A stretch of 64,000 nt of DNA from Chitinophaga jiangningensis (GTDB lineage: Bacteria; Bacteroidota; Bacteroidia; Chitinophagales; Chitinophagaceae), in NCBI RefSeq assembly GCF_900142605.1, contig NZ_FRBL01000005.1:372001-436000 (forward strand). The letters are read 5' to 3'. Positions 54,819 to 63,013 of this stretch are shown in pieces. Position 1 is the first letter of the stretch; each line of letters opens with the position of its first letter. The translations under genes and the position numbers were made by a program. The notes under the pieces were generated by a model. That model was not told the DNA's origin, did no database searches, and saw only the letters and a list, made by a program, of their open reading frames with translations.

Positions 54819-56174
54819 TTAGTTTAGAAGAGATTTCAGGTTCCCTTTACTTTTGATCATATCCAGTTCGGCCAGTTTATACTGCAGGAGAGCCGCATTA
54901 TAGCTGTTCTGGGCATCCGTCAGGGAAGTTTCTGCGTTGAGCAGGTCGGTAAGGCCTGCCAGGCCGAGGCTGTAGTTATTCTGTGTAGAATAGTATACCT
55001 CGTTGGCCAGTTCCATATTCTCTTTCTGTGTTTGAATGGCGGTGATGTTGGTACGCATGGTCAGCTTTGAGTTTTCGTACTGAATATTGAGGGCGAGTTT
55101 GGTTTCGTCCATGGTATATTGCAGCTGACGGATGGCAACGTTTGCCTGGCTCACTTTGGAGCGGCGGCCAAAGCCATCGAAGATGGGTACACGCAATGTG
55201 AGGCCAATAGCGGAGGTACCATACCAAAGCGTACTGTTGGCATCGCCTTTTTCGTATAGCCAGTGGTTACTCATACCGTTGTAGGCGTATCTGCCGAAGA
55301 GGGCGAGGCTTGGATAATTTTCTGCCTGATAAGCTTTTTTCTGGAAGAGTTGCAGTTCTTCCTGCTTCTTGAGCACTTTCATTTCTGTTCTGTCTTCCAG
55401 GCTGATATCTTCATATTGCAGCACTTGTGCAGCATGGGCTTCGATATCTTTCAGGGAAGCGGAAGGTATAACGAAGGCTGATTCCAGCGGCATGCCCATT
55501 ACTCTTTTGAGGTTATTGGTTTGCATGGCGTATTGGTTGATCAGCTGAATGCGTTGTGTCTGGTAGTTGGTAAGGTTTACCTTAATTCTGTCCAGGTCAA
55601 TTTTTTTCGCGAGACCGTTATCGAACTGTGATTTGGTAACAGTTACGAGTGCTGATAATTTCTGCACGTTGGAATCCAGGCTTTTGATATTTTCCTGGGT
55701 GATGAGCAGTTGGTAGTAGAGCTGAGATACGTTGTAGATCAGGTCTTCGGTGGACTGCTGTGTTTGCAGTTTATAGTATTCCTCTCCGGCCTTAGCGGCT
55801 TTGAGGCCGGTAAAAACGCTTTGGTTGTATAATTGCTGGTTGAGTTCTGCGCCGGCGCTGGTGCTGTATTTCACACCAAAAGCCACTGCCAGGTTTTTGC
55901 CTGGCTGCCCGATAACGTCGCCGGGCAGGATAGATTTAGCCAGTTGTAAGTTATCAGTGTAGTTGGCATTACCGTTTATTTGCGGGAGGGCCTGTGCGCG
56001 TACTTCCTCGGTTTTAAACTTACCCATTTCCTCTTCCATTTTGGTTCTGGCGAGGCCCTGGTTGTTATTGATGGCAAATTTCAATGCTTCCTGTAGCGTG
56101 AGTGGAGCCTGGGCATAGCAATGAGATACACCTATCCCCACCAGGAGGATAAGCGACAACTTAAATCGCTTCAT
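54819..56174 (-). CDS. TolC-family outer-membrane efflux channel
   Basis: 451 aa with a signal peptide (MKRFKLSLILLVGIGVSHCYAQ). Two TolC repeats, each with long helices: LTLQEALKFAINNNQGLARTKMEEE and ISVSQLYYQLLITQENIKSLDSNVQ-like stretch, then KVSQANVAIRQLQYTMDETK and LLNAETSLTDAQNSYNAALLQYKLAELDM. It forms a trimeric channel with the MFP and RND proteins. 27 bp downstream of the second TetR gene. Confidence 0.93.
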   Translation of the reverse strand: MKRFKLSLILLVGIGVSHCYAQAPLTLQEALKFAINNNQGLARTKMEEEMGKFKTEEVRAQALPQINGNANYTDNLQLAKSILPGDVIGQPGKNLAVAFGVKYSTSAGAELNQQLYNQSVFTGLKAAKAGEEYYKLQTQQSTEDLIYNVSQLYYQLLITQENIKSLDSNVQKLSALVTVTKSQFDNGLAKKIDLDRIKVNLTNYQTQRIQLINQYAMQTNNLKRVMGMPLESAFVIPSASLKDIEAHAAQVLQYEDISLEDRTEMKVLKKQEELQLFQKKAYQAENYPSLALFGRYAYNGMSNHWLYEKGDANSTLWYGTSAIGLTLRVPIFDGFGRRSKVSQANVAIRQLQYTMDETKLALNIQYENSKLTMRTNITAIQTQKENMELANEVYYSTQNNYSLGLAGLTDLLNAETSLTDAQNSYNAALLQYKLAELDMIKSKGNLKSLLN

Positions 56175-56201
56175 ACTGTTTAGATTAGCCTTGTAGTGTT
56201 T

Positions 56202-56816
56202 TTATACTTCTTCTTTTATATGCAGATATTGGTATGCTACCTGCTGGCCTTGCGGAGAAGAGATACCCATGATATAATGGGTGGTTACTTCATCCATTAC
56301 GTTGTGAATTTCGTATTGGTCTGCCGGATAGTGGGTTGGGTCGAAAGCCGCTTCCAGCTGTAGCTGGCGCATGCGGGCCACGATGTCAATATCCAGGTTT
56401 TTACGGTACAGACCTTCGGTGATACCACGTCTGAGATTTTCTTTTATGCTGTACAGGATACTATCGGTCTTAAAACTCACTACTTCCTTCCAGGTATCCG
56501 GATGATATTTTTCTATTTCGTAAAGCATAACAGGATTTAATGTCCTGGCTTTGGAACGTATGAACTGCATCTGATGCATATGTTCCTCGATGGCATTGGC
56601 GGAATCCGTTTGGTTGGTGGCATTGAACCTGATATGATCGTCCAGCAGTTCGCGCATGGATTCACTGATCAGGGATTGTTTGTCTTCAAAATGCTCGTAC
56701 AGTGTTTTTTTGGATATGCCGCAGTCGCGGGCTATATCAAACATGGTTACACCTTTGACGCCATAAGATCTGAACATTTTCCTGGCGGCGTCCATTATCC
56801 TTTCTCTCACTACCAT
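56202..56816 (-). CDS. TetR-family regulator (second of two)
   Basis: 204 aa. The N-terminal helix-turn-helix is RERIMDAARKMFRSYGVKGVTMFDIARDCGISKKTLYEHF (residues ~4-43), then a ligand domain. In the TolC-MFP-RND operon it lies just upstream of tolC (27 bp). The start is 9 bp from the previous TetR stop. The likely ligand is a pump substrate; unknown. Confidence 0.88.
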   Translation of the reverse strand: MVVRERIMDAARKMFRSYGVKGVTMFDIARDCGISKKTLYEHFEDKQSLISESMRELLDDHIRFNATNQTDSANAIEEHMHQMQFIRSKARTLNPVMLYEIEKYHPDTWKEVVSFKTDSILYSIKENLRRGITEGLYRKNLDIDIVARMRQLQLEAAFDPTHYPADQYEIHNVMDEVTTHYIMGISSPQGQQVAYQYLHIKEEV

Positions 56817-56825
56817 GGTTTCCGT

Positions 56826-57431
56826 TTATGCTTTTATGCCTTTTATAAAGATGTCGAGTAATAGTCTTTGTTGTTCGATAATAGCCTCAAAGAGCGTATC
56901 ATCGAGGTCATTGTTGGGCGTAACCATATCCGGTACGGTGAATCGAAGTCCCATCATCGCCTGCACGAGAATTTCGGCAGTTTTATATGGGTTTTTGACT
57001 TTGAATTCGCCGGTGGATACGCCGTATTTAATGATTTCCGCGTGGAGTTCGATGTCGCGTTTTTTTGCGGCGATCATTTGTTCCTGTACGCGGCTGTTGC
57101 TATCATTAAGCAGTTTAAATAATTCGAGACGACAGAATTTCATCACGAAGTTTCTGCGTATTTCTATCAGTTGGTATAATGCTTTGCTGGCGGATTTGGC
57201 GGTTCTGGCTTCTTTTTCCATTTCCTGGAAGTAGGTTTCGCCAATTCTTTCCAGTACGGCCTGGTGCATCCCGTTTTTATCAGGAAAATAATAATAGAGG
57301 GATGCTTTAGAACAGCGAAGGTCGTCGGCGATCTCGTTCATGGTGGTTTTACCGGCGCCGAATATGGTAAAGCGCTTCAAAGCCGCCTCGAGGATCTTGT
57401 CCCGCATGTCATCCTTGTTCTCTGCTTGCAT
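56826..57431 (-). CDS. TetR-family regulator (first of two)
   Basis: 201 aa. HTH segment DKILEAALKRFTIFGAGKTTMNEIADDLRCSKASLYYYF near residues 10-50; all-helical C-terminal domain follows. It is first in the operon, 9 bp from the second TetR. Two consecutive repressors on an efflux operon suggest dual control. Upstream region contains a dispersed repeat and no obvious TetR palindrome. Confidence 0.88.
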   Translation of the reverse strand: MQAENKDDMRDKILEAALKRFTIFGAGKTTMNEIADDLRCSKASLYYYFPDKNGMHQAVLERIGETYFQEMEKEARTAKSASKALYQLIEIRRNFVMKFCRLELFKLLNDSNSRVQEQMIAAKKRDIELHAEIIKYGVSTGEFKVKNPYKTAEILVQAMMGLRFTVPDMVTPNNDLDDTLFEAIIEQQRLLLDIFIKGIKA

Positions 57432-57581
57432 TAACTTTTTGACTTTTTTAGTTTCAAGGTCAAAATTAGACAGATTTTTCTAATAAGAAAAGGGGAAATT
57501 CTGTTTAACAAGGATTTAACTTTTTGAACGTAAAAGTCAGGAAGTCAAAAACCGGAAGGGTTTATCAGGTTTCCTTTTTTG

Positions 57582-57737
57582 CCAAATCGAAGGGCCTTCG
57601 GCCCTCTGATTTGGCGGGTTTGCCGGCACCCGGCCGGCAAACCCGTTGCTACTTGCGGCAGGCATCTGTGCAAAACAGCTGGGGCATGGGGCGCGAAGCG
57701 CCCCATCTCACCGGAATGACACCGAAGGTGTCATTCC
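57582..57737. repeat. Dispersed palindromic element, CCTTCGG/CCGAAGG type (copy 5)
   Basis: Left part: CCAAATC/GATTTGG arms (57582-57588, 57608-57614) enclosing AGGGCC-TTC-GGCCCT. Middle: CGGGTTTGCCGG with CCGGCAAACCCG (57615-57645), and GGGGCGC-GAA-GCGCCCC. Right: GGAATGACACC-GAA-GGTGTCATTCC (57713-57737), nearly identical to copies 1 and 3. It lies in the 399-bp gap 57432-57830, where a 93-codon ORF formed from it is not credible. Confidence 0.8.
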
Positions 57738-57771
57738 CTAACCTAACCTACAAAACACCAGTAAAAAAGAA

Positions 57772-57803
57772 AGGGGGCATAGAGCCAACGCCCTACACCC
57801 CCT
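57772..57803 (-). terminator. Terminator of the aminotransferase gene
   Basis: On the minus strand AGGGGG (57803-57798) pairs with CCCCCT (57777-57772), with an inner GGGC/GCCC stem, then TTCTTTTTT. It ends 28 bp after the aminotransferase stop. Confidence 0.65.
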
Positions 57804-57830
57804 AAATGGAAAAGGATTATAATAATGTAC

Positions 57831-59090
57831 TTATTTCAGTTTCGCCAGCGCAGCTTCGAGTTTTTCAAACATCGCCGGAATTTCTTCTTTCACGCAGGTA
57901 CCAACGCTGAGGCGGTACCATGGAGAGTTTTTATCCGCACCGAAAGCAGAGAATGGCACCAGGGCCAGTTTAGCCTCGTTGAGGATGTAAGAAGTAACGG
58001 CTGCCTGATCTGCCAGCACGGAACCATCTGCAGTAGTTTTACCTACCAGGTCAAATTTGATGGTCAGGTAAATTGCTGCCTGCGGAGCGATGGCATCTAC
58101 CTGATAACCTGCTTTCTTCAGTTTATCAAAGCCATTATAGATATTTACGAGGCGCTCTTCGATTTCACCTTTAAAGTGTGCCAGGTATTTATCCACATTC
58201 TCTTTTTGAACGAGGTAACGGGCAGCAGCTTTCTGTTCAGCCATTGGGCTCCATGCACCAACGTGGGAGAGGATGGATTTCATTTTACCGATCACGTGAG
58301 CAGGTCCTAACGCCCAACCAACACGTACGCCGGTAGCAGCAAAGGCTTTACTCATACCGTCGATGAAGATGGTGTAATCTTTCATTTCCGGACGGAGGGA
58401 AACCGGGTTATGATGGTGAGTATCACCGAAGGTCAGCACCCAGTACATCTGGTCAAACATCACGTAGAGTGGCTTTTCGTCAGCACCTCTGCTTTTGTTT
58501 TCGGCCAGTACCAGGTCACAGATTTCTTCCAGTTGTTGCTTACCAAAGGCGGTACCGGTAGGGTTCTGCGGGGAGCAGAGCGCCAGGAGGGTAGCACCTT
58601 TCAGGAGCGGCTTCAGTTCCGCTGCAGTAGGCATAAAGAAGTTTTCCGGAGTAGTTTGCAACACCACGTGCTCAGCTTCGAGGAAGTGCGTATAGTGGTT
58701 GTTGTTCCAGGATGGAGTGGCGTAAATCACTTTCTCACCACGGTCAACTATTGTTCTGAAGGTCGCATAAATGATGGGACGGCCACCGCAGGAAATCACG
58801 ATTTCCTTTGCAGGATCATATTGCAGTCCCTCACGTTGTCCGATAAATTCACCTACTGCCGTTCTCAGCTCCAGGATACCATCCGCCGGAGGGTAGTTAG
58901 TCAGGTGTTCCTTATAGGCAGTTATGATTTCCTGTTCAAACTCAACCGGGATGGGAAAAACCTTTGGATCAAAGTCGCCGATGGTAAAGTTGTAAATCTT
59001 CTCGCCCTTGGCCTGCTTCTCCTTGATTTCAGCTGCCAGTTTGATGATTTCGGAACCTATCAGTGTTTCGGCTAAATGAGACAGTTTCAT
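57831..59090 (-). CDS. PLP-dependent aminotransferase class I/II (aspartate aminotransferase-like)
   Basis: 419 aa, cytoplasmic. Fold-type I aminotransferase: NPTGTAFG (~180), the aspartate that binds pyridine N in MFDQMYW, and the Schiff-base Lys in IDGMSKAFAATGVRVGW (~245-260). The C-terminal Arg is in YRLSVG. Aspartate, phenylalanine or other amino acids are possible donors. It is monocistronic, divergent from dnaN. Confidence 0.9.
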   Translation of the reverse strand: MKLSHLAETLIGSEIIKLAAEIKEKQAKGEKIYNFTIGDFDPKVFPIPVEFEQEIITAYKEHLTNYPPADGILELRTAVGEFIGQREGLQYDPAKEIVISCGGRPIIYATFRTIVDRGEKVIYATPSWNNNHYTHFLEAEHVVLQTTPENFFMPTAAELKPLLKGATLLALCSPQNPTGTAFGKQQLEEICDLVLAENKSRGADEKPLYVMFDQMYWVLTFGDTHHHNPVSLRPEMKDYTIFIDGMSKAFAATGVRVGWALGPAHVIGKMKSILSHVGAWSPMAEQKAAARYLVQKENVDKYLAHFKGEIEERLVNIYNGFDKLKKAGYQVDAIAPQAAIYLTIKFDLVGKTTADGSVLADQAAVTSYILNEAKLALVPFSAFGADKNSPWYRLSVGTCVKEEIPAMFEKLEAALAKLK

Positions 59091-59132
59091 AACCTGCTAT
59101 TTTTGTTGGTTTTGGAATTTTTTTTCGCGCGG

Positions 59133-59140
59133 CAAAACTA
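59133..59140 (-). promoter_or_regulatory. -7 promoter element of the aminotransferase gene
   Basis: TAGTTTTG on the minus strand fits TAnnTTTG; the -33 region is not clear. Confidence 0.4.
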
Positions 59141-59361
59141 ACCCATTTGCATATAATTTAAAAGAAACAAATGATTCTTTTCATATTCTTTAACAAACAG
59201 CCAAAAAATCGTTGTGATATCTAATTATGACAGGTTTTTTGAACAAAACATCCAATATTACACTATCCGATAATGTGTGCAGCGATCTGGAAAAGTGTGA
59301 AAAAAGGGAGGATTAATGGGTATAAGATGTGACGAAATTAGGCTGATTTATAAAACTTTCT

Positions 59362-59369
59362 ATCTTTGT
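59362..59369 (+). promoter_or_regulatory. -7 promoter element of dnaN
   Basis: TATCTTTG fits TAnnTTTG; no good -33 box, and the implied leader is about 100 nt. Confidence 0.4.
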
Positions 59370-59473
59370 TTACAGTACTTTTACACCTTTAATTCAGGTA
59401 TCATGTGAACCCGCATGAATGTTTCAGGAAGGTGTTTACATAACCAACGAATGACAAGCAAACTTTTTAGATC

Positions 59474-60592
59474 ATGAAATTTATTGTTTCTTCCTCTACT
59501 TTACTAAAACAATTACAACAGATCAGCGGTGTTATCAATTCCAATACGGTATTACCGATACTGGAGGACTTCCTGTTCCTGATTGATAAAAACGAACTGA
59601 CTGTAGTTGCCACAGACCTGGAAACTGTTATGCGGGTGAAGCTGGAGGTGGAAGCGAAAGAAACCGGAAGAGTTTGTATCCCGGCCAAAATTCTGATGGA
59701 CTCCCTGAAGAACCTGCCTGACCAGCCGCTGACCTTTCACATCGATCTGAACTCCTACGCTGTGGAAATCACGTCTGACAACGGTAAGTACAAGGTAATG
59801 GGCGAAAATCCGGAGAACTTCCCGAAAGAACCAGCTGCGGACGACACCACTTCCTTCACCATGTCCGCCACCGGCCTGGTAACCGCTATCAACAAAACCC
59901 TGTTCGCTGTCAGCAACGACGACCTTCGTCCGGCTATGACAGGCGTTTTCTTTGAACTGGCCCCTAACAGCCTCACTTTCGTAGCTACCGATGCGCACCG
60001 CCTCGTGAAATACGTAAGAACAGACGTTAAATGCCCGCAGGCCGACACCTTCATCGTCCCTAAAAAGCCGCTGAACCTGCTCAAATCCCTGCTGCCCGAT
60101 AACGACTCTGAAATCAAAGTTTCCTACAGCCAAAACCACTTCTTCGTTCAGCACGAAGGCGCCCAGATGATCTGCCGCCTCATCGACGCCAGATTCCCTG
60201 ACTATAAAGTGGTAATTCCGAAAGACAATCCATACCGCCTCACCCTGGTGAAAAGCGACTTCCAAAACGCCCTCAAACGCGTAGGGGTGTTCGCCAACAA
60301 ATCCACCAACCAGGTAGCGCTCAATATCACCGGCAGCGAATTACAGCTCTCCGCACAGGACGTTGACTTCTCCTTCGAAGGCAACGAACGTATGAACTGC
60401 CAGTACTCCGGTGATGATATGCAGATCGCTTTCAACGCCAAATTCCTCATCGAAATGCTCGGCGCCGCTGAAGGCGATGAAATCAGCATCGAACTGGCCA
60501 CCGCCACCAAAGCAGGTATCCTCAAACCTTCCGAAAAAGAAGAAAATGAAGACCTCCTCATGCTGGTAATGCCTCTCATGCTGAATAACTAA
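59474..60592 (+). CDS. dnaN: DNA polymerase III beta subunit (sliding clamp)
   Basis: 372 aa, standard clamp length, cytoplasmic. Three similar domains: MKFIVSSSTLLKQLQQISGVI at the start, FAVSNDDLRPAMTGVFFEL (domain 2, ~135-153; the TRPLL-like clamp segment) and RVGVFANKSTNQVALNI (domain 3, ~265). C-terminus MLVMPLML matches the family's M-P-M/L end. It holds polymerase III on DNA. Monocistronic. dnaA is not next to it, unlike many bacteria; DnaA-box-like sites lie directly downstream. Confidence 0.97.
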   Translation: MKFIVSSSTLLKQLQQISGVINSNTVLPILEDFLFLIDKNELTVVATDLETVMRVKLEVEAKETGRVCIPAKILMDSLKNLPDQPLTFHIDLNSYAVEITSDNGKYKVMGENPENFPKEPAADDTTSFTMSATGLVTAINKTLFAVSNDDLRPAMTGVFFELAPNSLTFVATDAHRLVKYVRTDVKCPQADTFIVPKKPLNLLKSLLPDNDSEIKVSYSQNHFFVQHEGAQMICRLIDARFPDYKVVIPKDNPYRLTLVKSDFQNALKRVGVFANKSTNQVALNITGSELQLSAQDVDFSFEGNERMNCQYSGDDMQIAFNAKFLIEMLGAAEGDEISIELATATKAGILKPSEKEENEDLLMLVMPLMLNN

Positions 60593-60654
60593 TACGCATA
60601 CACTCATTAATATTTTGCTAAAAGTTTTTTGCTTGAAGCATTATGATAATACAT

Positions 60655-60686
60655 AAAGCAATCTCTCCCAAAGAGGTTGCTTTTTT
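60655..60686 (+). terminator. Terminator of dnaN
   Basis: AAAGCAATCTCT (60655-60666) with AGAGGTTGCTTT (60672-60683), one G-U pair, then TTTTTT overlapping the arm. Confidence 0.85.
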
Positions 60687-60688
60687 GT

Positions 60689-60873
60689 TTATCCACAGCC
60701 TCATCCAAGACTTTTTTAACTCCCCAAATAATCGTAATTTTTCCACAGGAAAACAGGACAGTAAAGCAGTGATTAAGAATCATTACCACGTTTGTAATCA
60801 TCAGCCCTGGATAACGATGGCGTATATACGTTGCACTTACGATTAAGGAGGGTTCCATCCGTTATTATCCCAC
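60689..60873. other. Cluster of DnaA-box-like sites after dnaN
   Basis: TTATCCACA at 60689-60697 is a perfect DnaA box; TTTTCCACA at 60739-60747 differs by one base. Weaker sites are TTATCCAGG (minus, 60815-60807) and TTATCCCACA near 60864. The stretch is AT-rich and non-coding (60593-60948 has no credible gene; a 67-codon frame at 60643 overlaps the terminator). Could be oriC or a DnaA-titration site; unconfirmed. Confidence 0.45.
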
Positions 60874-60948
60874 AATTTTTCCCATATCCCATGCAGAGAA
60901 GGTTTTGTTGTTGGCCAGTTTAGTCCACTAATATTCATTGATACCTAT

Positions 60949-61746
60949 ATGGTTAGCTTTTTTGAACATACTCCTACTCCCTGGCGCATTGCTATCATGC
61001 TCGGTGGCCTGCTGCTCCTGTGGATGCTGGAAGGAATTATACCGCGCTTCTCCTTCCGGGGAAATAAATACCGCCATGCAGGTACCAATCTCTTCTTTAC
61101 CCTTACTACAGCCATTTTAAACATCGCATTTGCCTTTGCCATTGTAACTACAAGCCTCTGGACTACAAAGGCAAAATTCGGGCTCCTATATGTGTTTAAC
61201 CTGCCATTATGGTTGCATACCATCCTCGCCCTGCTGCTGCTCGACCTTATAGGCGCCTACCTGGTGCACCTCGTGCAGCATAAAACAGCATGGATGTGGC
61301 ACTTCCATAAAATTCATCATATCGATAAAGAAATAGACGCCACCTCGGCACTCCGCCATCACCCGGTAGAAAACCTCTTCCGGATAGGCGCACTCCTGAT
61401 TGCCATACTCATCGCAGGCGTACCGTTCTGGATGGTCATGTTTTACCAGTCCCTCTCGGTACTGATGTCGCAGTTTAATCACGCCAATATACACCTTCCC
61501 CAATGGCTGGATAATGGCCTTAGCTGGATTATCGTCTCCCCGGATATGCATAAGGTACACCATAGCCATTACCAACCGGAAACGGACTCTAATTACAGCA
61601 ACATATTTTCAATATGGGACCGCTTGTTTGGTACGTTCAAAACCGTACCGGATACCACGGCCATTCAATACGGACTGGATGAGTATGAAGACAATAAATA
61701 TCAACAGATAGGATCACTGCTGAAAGCGCCCTGGGACAAACAATAG
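60949..61746 (+). CDS. Fatty acid hydroxylase / sterol desaturase superfamily protein
   Basis: 265 aa, four to five membrane helices. Histidine clusters of the di-iron family: HLVQHKTAWMWHFHKIHH (HxxxH and HxxHH), ALRHHPVEN (HH) and HKVHHSHYQPETDSNYSNIFSIWDRLFG (HxxHH). These enzymes hydroxylate or desaturate lipids at the membrane using O2. The substrate is unknown. It is followed after 20 bp by a small membrane protein gene. Confidence 0.85.
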   Translation: MVSFFEHTPTPWRIAIMLGGLLLLWMLEGIIPRFSFRGNKYRHAGTNLFFTLTTAILNIAFAFAIVTTSLWTTKAKFGLLYVFNLPLWLHTILALLLLDLIGAYLVHLVQHKTAWMWHFHKIHHIDKEIDATSALRHHPVENLFRIGALLIAILIAGVPFWMVMFYQSLSVLMSQFNHANIHLPQWLDNGLSWIIVSPDMHKVHHSHYQPETDSNYSNIFSIWDRLFGTFKTVPDTTAIQYGLDEYEDNKYQQIGSLLKAPWDKQ

Positions 61747-61766
61747 CAATCTTTAAAACAACATAT

Positions 61767-62018
61767 ATGCAACACTCAACAACGCTGACAAAAACTGCCT
61801 GTATCAGTTCGCTCATCATCGGTGTGATGTCTGCCGCTTTCGCTTTCATTACCAAAACACCCGCCAACGCGGTGGTACTGGGCGCCGCTGCTATTGTGCT
61901 GGGATTCGCCTCCCTCTACGCCGGCCGAAAAAACATTCAGGATATGCAACTCGCTACTGCCGGCATATTCATGGCCGTGGTAGGATGCCTCGTGGGATTA
62001 TGGCAGATTTATAGCTGA
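61767..62018 (+). CDS. Small membrane protein, 2-3 helices, unknown
   Basis: 83 aa. Hydrophobic spans at about 10-30 (CISSLIIGVMSAAFAFI), 33-52 (NAVVLGAAAIVLGFASLYAG) and 62-80 (LATAGIFMAVVGCLVGLWQI). Resembles DUF4190-type small helical proteins in layout only. 20 bp after the desaturase gene, same strand, probably cotranscribed. Confidence 0.6.
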   Translation: MQHSTTLTKTACISSLIIGVMSAAFAFITKTPANAVVLGAAAIVLGFASLYAGRKNIQDMQLATAGIFMAVVGCLVGLWQIYS

Positions 62019-62027
62019 TAAAACGGG

Positions 62028-62504
62028 TTATTTGCTGCGGCGGTATCGCTCCGTATACCCCTCTGCCGCCTTTACAGGAAATAATACCAGCGAAGTATCT
62101 GTAAGCTCCCTGATAATAGTTGTATCCACAATGGTAGTAGTATCCCTGACACCGTCAGAGTGATTCCATAACAGGAGGGTGTCGTGCATGACCTGCCACC
62201 GCTCGTATACCAGCGTATACATGTTGATGGACTTTGCCACACCGTTCTTCTTCAATTGAAAACCCTGCATCTCTTTGTCCAGGCCCTGTACGGGCTGTAT
62301 CCACTTCCCTATGAGCCTGGTAGTATCAATATGCAGTGTATCTGCAACAGCAGTGGTGCTGTCGGTAACGATAGCATTACTGCTGTCGATACTCAATAAA
62401 CTGCTGTCGTGCACATATTCCGTTTCCTCCTTCCCACTATTGCCACACGCCGCCATTCCAACCAATCCCGTCAGCAACAATACTTTCTGAAATACTTTCA
62501 ACAT
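62028..62504 (-). CDS. Lipoprotein, lipocalin-like, unknown function
   Basis: 158 aa with a type II signal peptide (lipobox GMAAC, Cys ~20). The mature part has a short Ser/Thr/Asp-rich linker (SSLLSIDSSNAIVTDSTTA), then a beta-rich domain of about 100 aa (LIGKWIQPVQGLDKEMQGFQL to EGYTERYRR), similar in pattern to lipocalin-like families in Bacteroidota. Ends 9 bp after the stop of the previous plus-strand gene (convergent). Confidence 0.6.
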   Translation of the reverse strand: MLKVFQKVLLLTGLVGMAACGNSGKEETEYVHDSSLLSIDSSNAIVTDSTTAVADTLHIDTTRLIGKWIQPVQGLDKEMQGFQLKKNGVAKSINMYTLVYERWQVMHDTLLLWNHSDGVRDTTTIVDTTIIRELTDTSLVLFPVKAAEGYTERYRRSK

Positions 62505-62566
62505 GCACTAAAAATACAATAGTTAACAGAATTACCAACTCAATATTAATATTTAGAAATAATTAC

Positions 62567-62574
62567 TACATTTA
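62567..62574 (+). promoter_or_regulatory. -7 promoter element of the thi operon
   Basis: TACATTTA differs from TAnnTTTG at the last base. Its predicted start coincides with the 5' end of the TPP riboswitch. Confidence 0.45.
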
Positions 62575-62580
62575 CGGCCA

Positions 62581-62664
62581 CTTTAGGGGTGTTTATGCCC
62601 AAGGGCATAAGCTGAGATGATACCCTCAGTACCTGAAGCAGTTCATACTGCCGTAGGGAAAAGT
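62581..62664 (+). promoter_or_regulatory. TPP riboswitch (thi-box)
   Basis: The conserved core is visible: GGGGTG near the start, GCTGAGATGATACCC (62611-62625), ACCTGAAGCAG (62631-62641), CATACTGCCGTAGGGA (62644-62659). The P3 stem is TTATGCCC/GGGCATAA. It precedes thiS. I see no terminator hairpin after it, so control may be at translation initiation. Confidence 0.93.
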
Positions 62665-62732
62665 AAACTGAAACTTCCTCATCTGCCACACATCCTTAAA
62701 GTTTATTGTTCACCAATTTAATTTCCATCATC

Positions 62733-62936
62733 ATGGAAGTACTTGTCAACAATAAACTTTATGCGGTGCAGCCAGGTACCACCATTGCTGCACTGTTACA
62801 GTTTATTCAATTACCCAGCCACAAAGGCATCGCCGTTGCCATCAATAACCAGGTCATACCCAGAACCAGCTGGGATCACCAGGCATTGGCCGCCGCCGAC
62901 AACATCACCATCATCCGCGCCACACAAGGCGGATAG
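62733..62936 (+). CDS. thiS: Thiamine biosynthesis sulfur carrier ThiS
   Basis: 67 aa from ATG at 62733 (MEVLVNNKLYAV); nine residues upstream in frame begin at a TTG but lie in the leader. Ubiquitin-like beta-grasp with C-terminal GG (TQGG), which is adenylated and thiocarboxylated to give sulfur to the thiazole ring. First gene after the TPP riboswitch; thiC begins 77 bp downstream. Confidence 0.9.
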   Translation: MEVLVNNKLYAVQPGTTIAALLQFIQLPSHKGIAVAINNQVIPRTSWDHQALAAADNITIIRATQGG

Positions 62937-63013
62937 CTAATCAATCTTTCGTATGTCCATCTCCGTTATTTCATAACGGACAGGAATCCTATTGACTTTA
63001 AATTATTCTGTTT

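Larger units (their letters stand above)
59091..59473. other. 383-bp divergent promoter region between aminotransferase and dnaN
   Basis: Contains TAGTTTTG (59140-59133, minus; 43 bp before the aminotransferase start) and TATCTTTG (59362-59369, plus; 105 bp before dnaN). No ORF of note, and no DnaA-box cluster like the one after dnaN. Confidence 0.55.

Noticed and set aside
57524..57805. 93-codon ORF in the gap before the aminotransferase
   Set aside because: It is formed by the palindromic repeats, has no start context, and its composition (runs of Pro, Gly, Arg) is that of repeat DNA.
60643..60846. 67-codon ORF after dnaN
   Set aside because: It overlaps the dnaN terminator and the DnaA-box-like sites and has no homology I can see.
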